A stretch of 64,000 nucleotides of DNA from Bacteroidales bacterium (GTDB taxonomy: Bacteria > Bacteroidota > Bacteroidia > Bacteroidales > Bacteroidaceae): contig JAGHUS010000024.1 in assembly GCA_018064685.1 (NCBI GenBank), positions 1 to 64,000 on the forward strand, written 5' to 3'. Every line of letters starts with the position of its first letter. Position 1 is the stretch's first letter. Positions 43,078 to 52,785 of the stretch are shown here, in pieces. The notes under the pieces are model-generated. The model did not search any database and had not been told where the DNA came from. It was given only the letters and a program-made list of their open reading frames with translations. The translations under genes were made by a program, and so were the position numbers.

Positions 43078-44730
43078 TTACTTTAAGTATTTGCTCAAAG
43101 GCGAATCAATGGCACGCAAGCCCTTTGCAATGCTCTGTGCATTGAGCTTTGCACCTTTTTTGGAGGTGTGTGTATGATCCTTCTTGTAGTAATCGCGCGT
43201 AGCCTCACGTCCCAGTTCGTCATAGGCATCAGCAGAGATGTTGTGCAAGTCGACAAACTCCACGGCCGTTTGCGCCACCACTTCGCGATACCATTTTCCA
43301 AACGAGTCATTACGACGCTCAATCTTACCCCCAGGCCACTCATTGCGAGGGGTCAGGCTGACCAGGATAGGAGTAGCACCCTTCTGGCGTACATCGTCAA
43401 TCATCTTGTGCAGATACCAGCCGAAGGTATAGACAACTTCGTTGCGAACCTCCTCGTTGGTGCGAACACGATACACATGACTTGAATCAGCCGTACCTGT
43501 TATATCGTTGCGAGCCTTGCCATGTGCTATCTCGTTACCAGCATCGTTGTGTCCAAACTGAATGAGGACGAAGTCGCCAGGCTGCAAGTCGTTGTAAACC
43601 TTGTCCCAACGCCCTTCGCGCAGATAGCTACGACAAGAACGACCTGCCTGAGCCGCATTGTGGATGGTAATCTTTGATTCGTCGAAGATATCACTAGCCA
43701 CAGCACCCCAGCCCCACATACCGTCTTCGTCCTTATCGGTATTCTTGACGGTAGAGTCGCCAGTGATGAACACAACAGGCTTGCCCTTCTGGCGCTTGAC
43801 ACCAGTAGTGGGAAGTTGTAAGTTGGTCATCATGCCCTTCAGTTCCTGTATCTCCTTATTCTCACTTGCCATAATGCCATCGGCTGCCGAACGGGCATTA
43901 AGCTGTGCACCAAAAGCTGAGGTGTGAATATGGTCGAGATAGAAATGATAGTTGAACTTCCACTCTGTCATCTGGTCATACTTCTGTGCCGATATCTCAT
44001 TCAGGTCCACGAAGGGGCAATCCAGCTCTTCTGCTATCTGCTTGGCCCATAAACCAAAAGTTTCATTGACACGCACCACATGTCCGGGGTTCTTCTCGTC
44101 ATATGCGTTGCGGGGAGTCAGAGACATAAGAATAGGGTGTGCGCCTAATGCCCTTGTCTCGCGCACGAAACGACGCATATACTCGCCATAACTGTATACG
44201 GTCTCCTTCACGCCTGTCTCCTTGATGGTGACATTCAGCGAGTCGGTAGCCGAGATGCCTCGGATGGTGGCTCTTGCTCTTCCCTCGTCAAAAGGTCCAT
44301 TGTCATTATGTCCCAACTCGATGATTACCCAGTCGCCAGGTTTGATGCCTTTCTTGACATCTGCCCACAAGCGATTGTAGAACGTACGACTTGACGTGCC
44401 TCCCAAGGCATGGTTCTCAACGGTTATTTTCGACTCGTCGAAATACTCATGGGCGTAGAAACCCCATCCCCACTGACCATTGTCACCATTGCCTAGTGTG
44501 CCCGTACGCATCGTCGAATTGCCCACAAGAAACAAAACGGGGTTATTGCCTTTTCGGCTTGAGCCAGCCACGGGACGAGCCGTGGCTGCTTTCTCCAAAG
44601 AATCTAGAGTGAGGTCAACGACCTTGTTCACATCCTCCATACCTTGGTATTTCTTCTCATCATCGGTCATCTGCGCAAAGACAGGGAAGCCCAGAGACAA
44701 GAAGACGAGCATCAGAAAGTTTCTTTTCAT
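43078..44730 (-). CDS. Tandem SGNH (CE12-like) rhamnogalacturonan acetylesterase
   Basis: A 550-aa secreted protein (signal peptide 1-20, PVFAQ) made of two SGNH hydrolase domains, about 62-300 and 318-550. Each has a block I with the Ser nucleophile (VGNSTMR at 69-75; TGDSTVKN near 327), a Gly block (GGTSSRTF; AGRSCRSY), an Asn block (GHNDNGP; GHNDAGN) and the closing D-x-H (DHIHTS; DHTHTS). The first domain has Asn instead of the usual Asp before the Ser. CE12 enzymes remove acetyl groups from pectin, matching the other enzymes in the window. Both domains seem catalytically complete. Confidence 0.9.
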   Translation of the reverse strand: MKRNFLMLVFLSLGFPVFAQMTDDEKKYQGMEDVNKVVDLTLDSLEKAATARPVAGSSRKGNNPVLFLVGNSTMRTGTLGNGDNGQWGWGFYAHEYFDESKITVENHALGGTSSRTFYNRLWADVKKGIKPGDWVIIELGHNDNGPFDEGRARATIRGISATDSLNVTIKETGVKETVYSYGEYMRRFVRETRALGAHPILMSLTPRNAYDEKNPGHVVRVNETFGLWAKQIAEELDCPFVDLNEISAQKYDQMTEWKFNYHFYLDHIHTSAFGAQLNARSAADGIMASENKEIQELKGMMTNLQLPTTGVKRQKGKPVVFITGDSTVKNTDKDEDGMWGWGAVASDIFDESKITIHNAAQAGRSCRSYLREGRWDKVYNDLQPGDFVLIQFGHNDAGNEIAHGKARNDITGTADSSHVYRVRTNEEVRNEVVYTFGWYLHKMIDDVRQKGATPILVSLTPRNEWPGGKIERRNDSFGKWYREVVAQTAVEFVDLHNISADAYDELGREATRDYYKKDHTHTSKKGAKLNAQSIAKGLRAIDSPLSKYLK

Positions 44731-44766
44731 ATGTTAGTCAGATTAGTTAGTACATCATTATGCGTG

Positions 44767-44799
44767 CAAAGATAGTAAAAATAAAGCAAAAAGAACACA
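44767..44799 (-). promoter_or_regulatory. Promoter of the SGNH gene
   Basis: TATCTTTG (44774-44767 on the minus strand) with TGTG 21 bases upstream, 37 bases before the ATG. Confidence 0.65.
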
Positions 44800-44866
44800 C
44801 CGAGCACCGTGTTTTTAGTTTTTTTACCTCATTCACGACATCAGAAGGCATTTTTTACGACAAAAA

Positions 44867-44898
44867 TTGCACAAATTGAAAGTAAATGTGTATCTTTG
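44867..44898 (+). promoter_or_regulatory. Promoter of the etfB-etfA operon
   Basis: TTG at 44867-44869, 21 bases, TATCTTTG at 44891-44898, 112 bases before the etfB ATG. Confidence 0.65.
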
Positions 44899-45010
44899 TG
44901 CGCATTTATTGAGAATTTTGCGTCGAACACATTATTTAATAATATAGTGCGAACCGCATTCCTACTTCCCGATTGGCAGAAAACTAATTAAACTTAATAA
45001 GGTAAAAATT

Positions 45011-45886
45011 ATGAAAATTGTTGTACTTGCAAAGCAAGTTCCCGACACACGCAATGTGGGTCCTGATGCAATGACCCCCGAAGGCACCGTGAATCGTGCA
45101 GCCCTTCCTGCTGTGTTCAACCCCGAGGATTTGAATGCCCTGGAGCAGGCTCTTCGCCTGAAGGAGCAGTTCCCCGGCTCTACCATTTCAGTTGTAACCA
45201 TGGGTCTGCCCAAGAGTGCAGAGGTTATCCGCGAGGCTCTCTATCGTGGAGCCGACAATGGTTATGTGGTTACCGACCGTTGCCTGGGTGGCGCCGACAC
45301 ATTGGCCACCAGCTACACTTTGAGTCAGGCTATCCGTAAGATTGGCGATTTCGACATCATCCTGGGTGGTCGTCAGGCTATCGACGGAGATACTGCACAG
45401 GTTGGCCCTCAGATTGCAGAAAAACTTGGTCTGACACAGGTCACCTATGCTGAGGAGATTCTCTCGGTCGGCCCCGAGAACAAGAAGATTGTCATCAAGC
45501 GTCATATCGATGGCGGTGTCGAGACCGTCGAGGCTCCCCTGCCTCTCGTTGTCACAGTCAACGGTAGCGCAGCACCTTGTCGTCCCCGCAACGCAAAGCG
45601 CGTCATGAAGTACAAGAACGCTACTGTGGCAGCTGAGCGCAGTGCCGAGAACGCGGACAAGTATGCAGCTCTCATCGAGAAGAAGCCCTTCCTGAACATC
45701 ACCCAGTGGGGTGCGGCCGACATCGACGCCGACCTGAACCAGGTTGGTAAGGCAGGCTCTCCCACCAACGTAAAGGCTGTACAGAACATTGTCTTCAAGG
45801 CTAAGGATAGTCGCACCATGACTGCCAGCGATGCTGACGTTGAGGGTTTGATCATCGAGTTGTTGAACGAAAAGATTATTGGCTAA
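45011..45886 (+). CDS. etfB: Electron transfer flavoprotein, beta subunit
   Basis: A 291-aa EtfB/FixA protein. Motifs: MKIVVLAKQVPDT at the start, NPEDLNALEQALRLKE near 36, GADNGYVVTDR near 78, and the strong EtfB signature DIILGGRQAIDGDTAQVGPQ near 116. It binds AMP or FAD and pairs with EtfA to carry electrons from the neighbouring acyl-CoA dehydrogenase to the membrane. The length is slightly above the usual 250-260 because of a longer C-terminus. First gene of the operon. Confidence 0.95.
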   Translation: MKIVVLAKQVPDTRNVGPDAMTPEGTVNRAALPAVFNPEDLNALEQALRLKEQFPGSTISVVTMGLPKSAEVIREALYRGADNGYVVTDRCLGGADTLATSYTLSQAIRKIGDFDIILGGRQAIDGDTAQVGPQIAEKLGLTQVTYAEEILSVGPENKKIVIKRHIDGGVETVEAPLPLVVTVNGSAAPCRPRNAKRVMKYKNATVAAERSAENADKYAALIEKKPFLNITQWGAADIDADLNQVGKAGSPTNVKAVQNIVFKAKDSRTMTASDADVEGLIIELLNEKIIG

Positions 45887-45890
45887 TATC

Positions 45891-46015
45891 AAGGTTGTAA
45901 GGTTGTAGGTTTCAGGCCGCTTCGCTTTTGAGGTTTTAGAACATAGTCCTGAATACCTCGGTTATCCAAACGATGCGCAAGCCCCTAAAACCTAAAAACC
46001 AAAACCTAAAACCTA
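45891..46015 (+). repeat. 125-bp spacer repeat, copy 1
   Basis: Begins AAGGTTGTAAGGTTGTAGGT, has the core GCCGCTTCGCTTTTGAGG, and ends CTAAAACCTAAAACCTAC. The ends are inverted relative to each other (AGGTTTT-AG / CTAAAACCT). Copy 2 is in the next gap, 47066-47192. Confidence 0.9.
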
Positions 46016-46023
46016 CAGAAACA

Positions 46024-47067
46024 ATGAATAACGTATTTGTATATTGCGAGATTGAAGGCACAACCGTTGCCGATGTGAGCATCGAGTTGCTCACCAAGGG
46101 TCGTAAGTTGGCCAATACTTTGGGCGTACAGTTGGAGTGCATCTGCGCTGGTAGCGGCCTGGAGGGTGTTGAAAAGCAAGTAATGAAGTATGGTGTGGAC
46201 AAGGTGCACGTATTTGATGCCGAGGGCCTCTTCCCCTACACCAGCAATCCCCACACCGCACTGGTCGTCAACCTCTTCAAGGAGGAGCAGCCCCAGATTT
46301 GCCTGATGGGCGCTACCGTTATCGGCCGTGACCTGGGGCCACGTGTCAGCTCAGCCCTCTTCAGTGGTCTGACTGCCGACTGTACCGAGCTTGAGATTGG
46401 CGACTTCGACATGACCGTAGGTCGTGATGCCGAGGGCAAGCCCGTCAAGAAGCACTTCGAGCAGCAGCTCTATCAGATTCGTCCCGCTTTCGGTGGTAAC
46501 ATCGTGGCTACCATTGTCAACCCCGAGCATCGTCCCCAGATGGCTACTGTACGTAGCGGTGTGATGAAGGCTGAGGTTCTGGACGAGAACTACAAGGGCG
46601 AAGTTGTAAAGCACGACGTTGCCAAGTACGTACCCGAAGCAGAATATGTTGTCAAGGTGCTTGACCGCCATGTTGAGGCAAGCAAGAATAACCTGAAGGG
46701 CGCTCCCATCATCGTGGCTGGTGGTTACGGTATGGGTAGCAAGGAAGGCTTTGACATGTTGTTCGAGTTGGCTAAGGTCATCCATGGTGAGGTTGGTGCC
46801 AGCCGTGCAGCTGTTGACGCAGGCTTCTGCGACCACGACTTGCAGATTGGTCAGACCGGCGTCACCGTTCGTCCCAAGGTCTACATCGCCTGCGGTATCA
46901 GCGGTGCCATCCAGCACGTAGCCGGTATGAAGGAGAGTGGCATCATCATCTCTATCAACAACGATGAGAACGCTCCCATCAACACCATCGCCGACTACAT
47001 CATCAACGGCACCGTCGAGGAGGTCGTTCCCAAGCTGATTAAGTATTATAAGAAGAATAGCAAGTAA
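46024..47067 (+). CDS. etfA: Electron transfer flavoprotein, alpha subunit
   Basis: A 347-aa EtfA/FixB protein. The N-terminal domain begins MNNVFVYCEIEGTTVADVS, and the FAD-binding C-terminal part has VVAGGYGMGSKEGFDML, EVGASRAAVDAGFC, GQTGVTVRPKVYIACGISG and SINNDENAPI. The longer frame from 45973 runs into the repeated spacer and is rejected; ATG at 46024 fits the family. It is separated from etfB by 137 bases filled with the repeat. Confidence 0.95.
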   Translation: MNNVFVYCEIEGTTVADVSIELLTKGRKLANTLGVQLECICAGSGLEGVEKQVMKYGVDKVHVFDAEGLFPYTSNPHTALVVNLFKEEQPQICLMGATVIGRDLGPRVSSALFSGLTADCTELEIGDFDMTVGRDAEGKPVKKHFEQQLYQIRPAFGGNIVATIVNPEHRPQMATVRSGVMKAEVLDENYKGEVVKHDVAKYVPEAEYVVKVLDRHVEASKNNLKGAPIIVAGGYGMGSKEGFDMLFELAKVIHGEVGASRAAVDAGFCDHDLQIGQTGVTVRPKVYIACGISGAIQHVAGMKESGIIISINNDENAPINTIADYIINGTVEEVVPKLIKYYKKNSK

Positions 47068-47192
47068 GGTTGTAAGGTTGTAGGTTGTAGGCCGCTTCGC
47101 TTTTGAGGTTTTAGGACATGGTTCTGAATGCCTCGGTAATCCAAGCGATGTGCAAGCCCCTAAAACCTAAAACCTAAACCCTTAAACCTAAA
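47066..47192 (+). repeat. 125-bp spacer repeat, copy 2
   Basis: Very similar to 45891-46015 over its whole length (same TTGTAAGGTTGTAGG, GCCGCTTCGCTTTTGAGG, CCTCGGT-ATCCAA-CGATG and CTAAAACC ends). It fills the gap between etfA and the acyl-CoA dehydrogenase gene and overlaps the etfA stop by a base or two. Confidence 0.9.
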
Positions 47193-47197
47193 GAATT

Positions 47198-48910
47198 ATG
47201 GCAAATTTCTATACAGACGTTCCCGAAATAAAATTTGAAATCGAGAACAGTCCATTGATGCAGCGCATCGTGGACCTCAAAGAGCGCAACTACGCTGACA
47301 AGGACAATTATGACGAAGCACCTCAGGACTTTGAGGATGCTATGGACAACTACGACAAGGTACTCGAGATCGTAGGTGACGTTACTGCCAACATCGTGGC
47401 TCCCAACGCCGAGGCCGTTGACGCCGAAGGCCCTCACTGCGAGAATGGCCGCGTACGCTACGCCAGCAAGACCTACGAAAACCTCGACGCAATGATCAAG
47501 GCCGGCATGAACGGTATGACCATGCCCCGTCGCTACAACGGTCTGAACCTTCCCAACACTGTCTACACCGCCGCCAATGAGATTGTCTCAACTGGCGATG
47601 CTGGTTTCGAGAACATCTGGTCGCTCCAAGATTGTATCGAGACACTCTACGAGTTCGGCAACGAGGATCAGCACAGCCGTTTCATTCCTCGTATCTGCGC
47701 TGGCGAGACCATGTCAATGGACCTCACCGAGCCCGATGCTGGTTCTGACCTGCAGAGTGTAATGCTCAAGGCCACCTATGACGAGGAGAACGACTGCTGG
47801 CGTCTGAACGGCGCAAAGCGCTTCATCACCAATGGTGATTCTGACCTGCACCTCGTACTGGCTCGTTCTGAGGCAGGTACACGCGATGGCCGCGGTCTCT
47901 CTATGTTCATCTATGACAAGCGCGATGGTGGCGTGAATGTTCGTCGCATTGAGAACAAATTGGGCATCCATGGTTCACCAACCTGCGAGCTCGTATACAA
48001 GAACGCCAAGGCTGAGCTTTGCGGTAGCCGCAAGATGGGTCTTATCAAGTACGTCATGGCATTGATGAACGGTGCTCGTTTGGGCATTGCGGCTCAGTCA
48101 GTCGGTCTGTCACAGGCTGCTTACAACGAGGCTTTGGATTACGCCAAGGACCGCAAGCAGTTTGGCAAGGCCATCATTGAGTTCCCCGCTGTCTATGACA
48201 TGCTGTCTATCATGAAGGCTAAGCTCGACGCTGGTCGTGCTCTGCTCTACCAGACAGCTCGTTACGTTGACATCTACAAGGCTCTTGATGATATCGCTCG
48301 CGAACGCAAGCTCACTCCCGAGGAGCGCGCCGAGCAGAAGCAGTTCTCACGCCTGGCCGACGCTTTCACTCCTCTGGCCAAGGGTATGAACTCAGAGTAC
48401 GCTAACCAGAATGCTTACGACGGCATCCAGATTCATGGTGGTTCAGGCTTCATGCTCGAATACGCATGTCAGCGCATCTACCGCGACGCACGTATCACCT
48501 CTATCTACGAGGGTACCACACAGTTGCAGACCGTAGCAGCAATCCGCTACGTCACCAATGGTTTCTACTCTCAGGTACTGAGCGACTACGAGCAGTGGCC
48601 CGTTGCAGCTGAATACGAGGCTTACAAGGAGCGCGTAAAGGCCATGGCAGGAAAGTACAACGCTTGCGTTGAGGCTGTCAAGGCTGCCGAGGACCAGGAT
48701 CTGCACGATATCTGCTCACGCCACCTCTACGAGATGGCTGCCACCACCATCATGTGCTATCTGCTGATGCAGAATGCAAGCAAGGCTCCCGAGCTCTTCG
48801 GCAAGAGCCTCAATGTATACATGAACTATGCTGAGGCAGAGATCGAGAAGCACAACCTTTGGATCAGCCGCATGAACGTGGCTCAGCTCGACAGTTACAA
48901 GAAAGCCTAA
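47198..48910 (+). CDS. Acyl-CoA dehydrogenase
   Basis: A 570-aa FAD enzyme that oxidises acyl-CoA to enoyl-CoA and gives electrons to EtfBA. Seen: MSMDLTEPDAGSDLQSVML in the substrate-entry region, RFITNGDSDLHLV, and the C-terminal GGSGFMLEYACQRIYRDARI with the catalytic Glu in SIYEGTTQLQ near 440. An extra C-terminal domain of about 110 residues (ADEDQDLHDICSR-like helices) lengthens it over the usual 380 aa, as in some Bacteroidetes and DUF1974-type forms. It is the third gene after etfB-etfA. Confidence 0.92.
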   Translation: MANFYTDVPEIKFEIENSPLMQRIVDLKERNYADKDNYDEAPQDFEDAMDNYDKVLEIVGDVTANIVAPNAEAVDAEGPHCENGRVRYASKTYENLDAMIKAGMNGMTMPRRYNGLNLPNTVYTAANEIVSTGDAGFENIWSLQDCIETLYEFGNEDQHSRFIPRICAGETMSMDLTEPDAGSDLQSVMLKATYDEENDCWRLNGAKRFITNGDSDLHLVLARSEAGTRDGRGLSMFIYDKRDGGVNVRRIENKLGIHGSPTCELVYKNAKAELCGSRKMGLIKYVMALMNGARLGIAAQSVGLSQAAYNEALDYAKDRKQFGKAIIEFPAVYDMLSIMKAKLDAGRALLYQTARYVDIYKALDDIARERKLTPEERAEQKQFSRLADAFTPLAKGMNSEYANQNAYDGIQIHGGSGFMLEYACQRIYRDARITSIYEGTTQLQTVAAIRYVTNGFYSQVLSDYEQWPVAAEYEAYKERVKAMAGKYNACVEAVKAAEDQDLHDICSRHLYEMAATTIMCYLLMQNASKAPELFGKSLNVYMNYAEAEIEKHNLWISRMNVAQLDSYKKA

Positions 48911-48924
48911 GCTTACTTATTACA

Positions 48925-48971
48925 AAGAAGTTAAAAGGATGTGGTGCATCTGCCCATCCTTTTAGCTTCTT
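48925..48971 (+). terminator. Terminator of the etf-acyl-CoA dehydrogenase operon
   Basis: AAGAAG-TTAAAAGGATG pairs with CATCCTTTTA-CTTCTT, followed by TTTTT. Confidence 0.9.
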
Positions 48972-49060
48972 TTTTATACACCAATTCATGAAACAGGAGG
49001 TCAGGCCCCATGATCCACTTGAAGAGTGAAATGGAAACTTTTTTTGCTCTCACTCTTCAG

Positions 49061-49320
49061 CTCTTCATATTTCAGCAGTAAACAATAGAATATCAAGCAT
49101 TTAAACTTATGAAGAGTATTACTGACTCTTCATACCTCTTCATGGCTCTTCATGTCCTTTTTCGGAGTTTCCCTTTTTGGGGATGAGTTCTACAAAATAA
49201 AGGAGTCGGCATATTGGCATGAAGAGGCATGAAGAGTAATGAAGAGGCAAAGCAACTCTTCATACTCGTAATATATTGTAAAACAGATTGATGCAAGAGA
49301 AACATGAAGAGATGAAGAGT
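49061..49320. repeat. ATGAAGAG / CTCTTCAT array
   Basis: About eleven copies of the octamer. Three copies at 10-base spacing point one way (49127-49155, as CTCTTCAT) and three at 10-base spacing point the other way (49219-49247), forming a large inverted repeat. Other copies are at 49061, 49109, 49257, 49304 and 49312. Confidence 0.8.
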
Positions 49321-49593
49321 GAATGCAAATTTTGTTCTTGTATAGAGAGGGGTTATGGATATATGCTGCGAGAATGTTTCAAGACCGCAGCGAGTGTGAT
49401 CCATGACTGCAGCGAGTGTGATTTTTTCTCCTAGCGAGTGTAGACCGTCCAACCTAGGCTGTACGGTTGAAAACTGCTACGCTTTTTGAGAAATACTGCT
49501 ACGCTTTTTGAGAAATACTGCTAGGACGTTTGTAAGTTTTCGCACGGGCGATGCTTATTTGGTAGAGGATTTTTGTATTTTGCAGCATTGTAC

Positions 49594-49624
49594 TTGCATA
49601 AAAAGAAAATAATATGTAACTTTG
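49594..49624 (+). promoter_or_regulatory. Promoter of the GH43 gene
   Basis: TTG at 49594-49596, 20 bases, TAACTTTG at 49617-49624, followed by the ATG at 49663. Confidence 0.75.
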
Positions 49625-49662
49625 CGCAACTTATCTACAACCACTAACTAACTCTATCATCT

Positions 49663-52662
49663 ATGAAGAAGTTCCTACTCAGCTCGCTTCTAGCATTCTT
49701 GTGCCTTTGTGCCAAGAGTCAGCACACAACGTTTGATGCACCAGGCAATCTCAATCCCATCCTTCCCGGCTACTTTGCCGACCCCACCATCCGCAAGTTC
49801 GGCGACACCTATTATATATATGCCACGACGGATGGAACGGGCAATGGCTACGGTCCTGCACAAGTTTGGGTTTCAAAGGACTTCTGCAACTGGAAGAACG
49901 TGGTGATGAATTGGCCCACCACCGAAGTGGTATGGGCTCCGGATGTAGTACAGCAGCCCAATGGCAAGTATCGTTATTTTTATTGCGAGCCATGCGTTGT
50001 GCATGTCGGCGAGAGCGATTCGCCATTGGGCCCCTGGCACAACATTCTGGGGCGCGACAATGCTGTGATGGTACCCGATCGCTTCGTGCATAACGCAATC
50101 ACGCTCGACCCGCAGCTCTTCCGCGATGATGACGGACAGGAATATCTTTACTTTGGCACTTGGGGTATATACACCGACTTTGGTTGTGGTGTGGCCAAGC
50201 TTAATCCAAACTGGAAAGAGGGTGACGGACAAGAGACTTTTTTCAGCGACAAAAAGCTCATCCTCAACACTGAGATAAAAGATTTCTTCGAGGCTCCATT
50301 CGTATTCAAGAAGGACGGAACCTATTACTTCACCTATTCCAGCGGTTCGTGCCACGACGACACCTATCGCGTGCAGTATGCTACTGCCACCCACCCAATG
50401 GGTCCCTATACCTACAAAGGATGCATCCTAAAGACAAATGCCGACGGAACCGTACATGGTCCCGGCCATCACAGTATCTTGGTCGACGGAAAGGATTACT
50501 ACATCGTCTATCACCGACATAATAATCCGCACTCCTTACATGGCTTCCATCGACAGGTATGCATAGACAAGCTCACCTTCGATGCCGAGGGCAACATCAA
50601 CATAATCAATCCCACCCATGAGGGCCCCTTAGTAGGAGGCGAGTTCCCTCTGGCCAAACCATCAAAGAAGATGCCTAAAAACCTGGCATACGGAGCCAAG
50701 GTTACCGCCTCGTCATACTATAGCGATGCTTTTCTGCCCAAGTTCATAACCGATGACAACAACGGAACACTGTGGCGTGCTGCACATACACCTTGGGATC
50801 GTGCCACCTCGCACAACCCAGAGTCGATCACTATCGACCTTGGCAAACCACAGGCGTTCAACCAGATATGGACACAATTCGAGAATGCGACCTTCTTCTA
50901 CCAATATCGCATTGATACGTCAGTCAATGGATTTGAATGGACACTCTTTTCCGACCGCACCAAGAACACCCAGGCTGGCTCGCCCATGATAGACGAACTA
51001 TCTGCAACCATGACAGGAGCCAAGTCTGTAACGGCACGTTATATTCGCATCACCATTACAGACACACAGAAGAACGGCCACTTTGCCGCTATCTGGAATG
51101 TCAAGGTGTATAACGCCACGAAGAAGCACAATCCCAAGGACCTACTGCCCAACACTGATGGCATGGATCTGGCTGCAGTTGAGAAGGGATACCCCTGGCT
51201 GCACACACTGGATGTGAGCAGAGAGGCACGTGAGGCGATGAACAGCCATAAGGGAGTGGTGATGGAACTGAATGCCGACCAATATAAAGAGACGGGCAAA
51301 CTGCCAGACTTCATACAGCAAGAAGGGCTTGACCCCATTGTGGAACCCAAGGCTGGCAAGTATGGTTTCTACTTCAATGGACAGCAACCCATGCACACCA
51401 GCATTCAGTTGCCACAGAGTATGAGCTACAACTCACCTTACACCATCCAGGCATGGGTATTGAACACCAGTGTATCGCCCATCGAAACAGTAGTGAGCCT
51501 TTCTGCCGCGCACAACGACCTGGCCACCACTGAACTGCGCAACGGCAGCGATCGGAGCAACGGACTTATAGCACACAACGGTTCGTTCGAAAACAGTGGA
51601 GCATCGCGTGCTATTACCGAAGGAGAGGGAAAATGGCAACACTGGGTGGTGACGTATGATGGTTATATGGAGCGCGTATACCTCAACGGACAGCTGTTGC
51701 AGAAGAAGGACAACTTCATCATGATTCGCCCACAAGGCACTATCACCATCGGAGCCTCGGCCGACGGCAGTAATCCTTTCAGCGGTTATCTGCACTCACT
51801 CAAAGTGCTGAATTACAGCCTTACAGCCGACGAGGTCCAAAAAGCCTACAACGAACCCAGCATAAGAATCTGTGAAGATATTTTCTTTACCAAGCCCACA
51901 CTGCGAATTGAGCGCTTGTCGCCCGAACATATCAGCATTCAGATAAGCGACGACAAAGGGTCCCCCCTACGAACAGGCTTGCTTCGTTATCAATACGGCG
52001 ACTCTAAACCTACCGACAACGCCAACATGGTGATGACTATTCCTGCCAACGCCAAGAACGTGAGCGTAAAGATTTTGAAAGACACGGGCGAAGAACTCTA
52101 CAACTTACAGGAAGCGTTGCCCATAGACAAGACAAAATATACGCTTGTCGAAAAGAAAGAAGTGCAACGACTGTCCAACACGCTGGGCGAGCACTTCAAC
52201 GACAACCCCATCGAGAATGGAATGACCACACTGGCCGAAGCCAATGGCGACTTCATCATTACAGCACGCTTTGTTGACATCGACGGCAGCCAACGTCACT
52301 CTACGCCTGCTTATAACGAAGGCGGACTCATCATGAGTGACGGACAGAACTCGGTACACATCGGTGTATTCCCTGCCTACGATTGTGGCAACATGCTCAC
52401 CCATCTCACACGTCACGGCCGTCCGCAATATCCCAATGGGAAAGGGTGGAACTATGATCCTTGGATGCAGTTGCAACGCATTGGCAACAAGGTATATGCA
52501 CGAACCAGCATTGATGGTGTGCATTGGGTGGAGAATGCCGGCTCGCCCATCACATTGCGCAGCGTCACTCCCGTCAAGGTAGGCCTCTATCAGACTACCT
52601 ACAACAGCAATAAGTCGTGGGTAGAGATGGACAATGTGCAGATATTCTTAAAAAAAGAATGA
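49663..52662 (+). CDS. Multidomain GH43 glycosidase with sugar-binding domains
   Basis: A 999-aa secreted protein with a signal peptide (1-19). The GH43 propeller covers about 28-335: FADP at 38-41, LDPQ at 148-151 and FFEAPFV at 208-214 hold the catalytic acids. An F5/8-type domain (about 345-490, FITDDNNGTLWRAA) and a LamG-like domain (about 555-740, IQAWVLNTSVSPIETVVSL) follow, and a C-terminal concanavalin-like domain (about 800-999, FIITARFVDIDGSQRH) ends it. The enzyme likely attacks arabinan or another pectin side chain, while the extra domains bind carbohydrate. Which glycan is targeted is not known. The promoter is upstream. Confidence 0.88.
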   Translation: MKKFLLSSLLAFLCLCAKSQHTTFDAPGNLNPILPGYFADPTIRKFGDTYYIYATTDGTGNGYGPAQVWVSKDFCNWKNVVMNWPTTEVVWAPDVVQQPNGKYRYFYCEPCVVHVGESDSPLGPWHNILGRDNAVMVPDRFVHNAITLDPQLFRDDDGQEYLYFGTWGIYTDFGCGVAKLNPNWKEGDGQETFFSDKKLILNTEIKDFFEAPFVFKKDGTYYFTYSSGSCHDDTYRVQYATATHPMGPYTYKGCILKTNADGTVHGPGHHSILVDGKDYYIVYHRHNNPHSLHGFHRQVCIDKLTFDAEGNINIINPTHEGPLVGGEFPLAKPSKKMPKNLAYGAKVTASSYYSDAFLPKFITDDNNGTLWRAAHTPWDRATSHNPESITIDLGKPQAFNQIWTQFENATFFYQYRIDTSVNGFEWTLFSDRTKNTQAGSPMIDELSATMTGAKSVTARYIRITITDTQKNGHFAAIWNVKVYNATKKHNPKDLLPNTDGMDLAAVEKGYPWLHTLDVSREAREAMNSHKGVVMELNADQYKETGKLPDFIQQEGLDPIVEPKAGKYGFYFNGQQPMHTSIQLPQSMSYNSPYTIQAWVLNTSVSPIETVVSLSAAHNDLATTELRNGSDRSNGLIAHNGSFENSGASRAITEGEGKWQHWVVTYDGYMERVYLNGQLLQKKDNFIMIRPQGTITIGASADGSNPFSGYLHSLKVLNYSLTADEVQKAYNEPSIRICEDIFFTKPTLRIERLSPEHISIQISDDKGSPLRTGLLRYQYGDSKPTDNANMVMTIPANAKNVSVKILKDTGEELYNLQEALPIDKTKYTLVEKKEVQRLSNTLGEHFNDNPIENGMTTLAEANGDFIITARFVDIDGSQRHSTPAYNEGGLIMSDGQNSVHIGVFPAYDCGNMLTHLTRHGRPQYPNGKGWNYDPWMQLQRIGNKVYARTSIDGVHWVENAGSPITLRSVTPVKVGLYQTTYNSNKSWVEMDNVQIFLKKE

Positions 52663-52701
52663 TTCTTCACCACATAAAGCGAAGAACATAACAAACAAAC
52701 A

Positions 52702-52758
52702 GAAGGATCCTCCAAGACATGTCAGAAGGTAGTCAAAAAACATGTCGGAGGATCCTTC
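52702..52758. repeat. Inverted repeat after the GH43 gene
   Basis: GAAGGATCCTCC and GGAGGATCCTTC, with inner ACATG/CATGT, enclose about 23 bases. It could stop GH43 transcription, although no T-run follows. Confidence 0.75.
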
Positions 52759-52785
52759 AAAGTATTCTAAAAGATTCTTCAAAAA

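Larger units (their letters stand above)
48972..49662. other. Repeat-filled 690-base interval
   Basis: No gene seen. It holds the ATGAAGAG array (49061-49320), a GCAGCGAGTGTGAT direct repeat near 49384-49423, a third CCGTCCA palindrome (49444-49467), and two 22-base units of ACTGCTACGCTTTTTGAG-AAT near 49475-49518, plus the promoter of the GH43 gene at the right end. Confidence 0.7.

Noticed and set aside
45973-46023. Earlier start for etfA
   Set aside because: The extra residues come from the repeated spacer.
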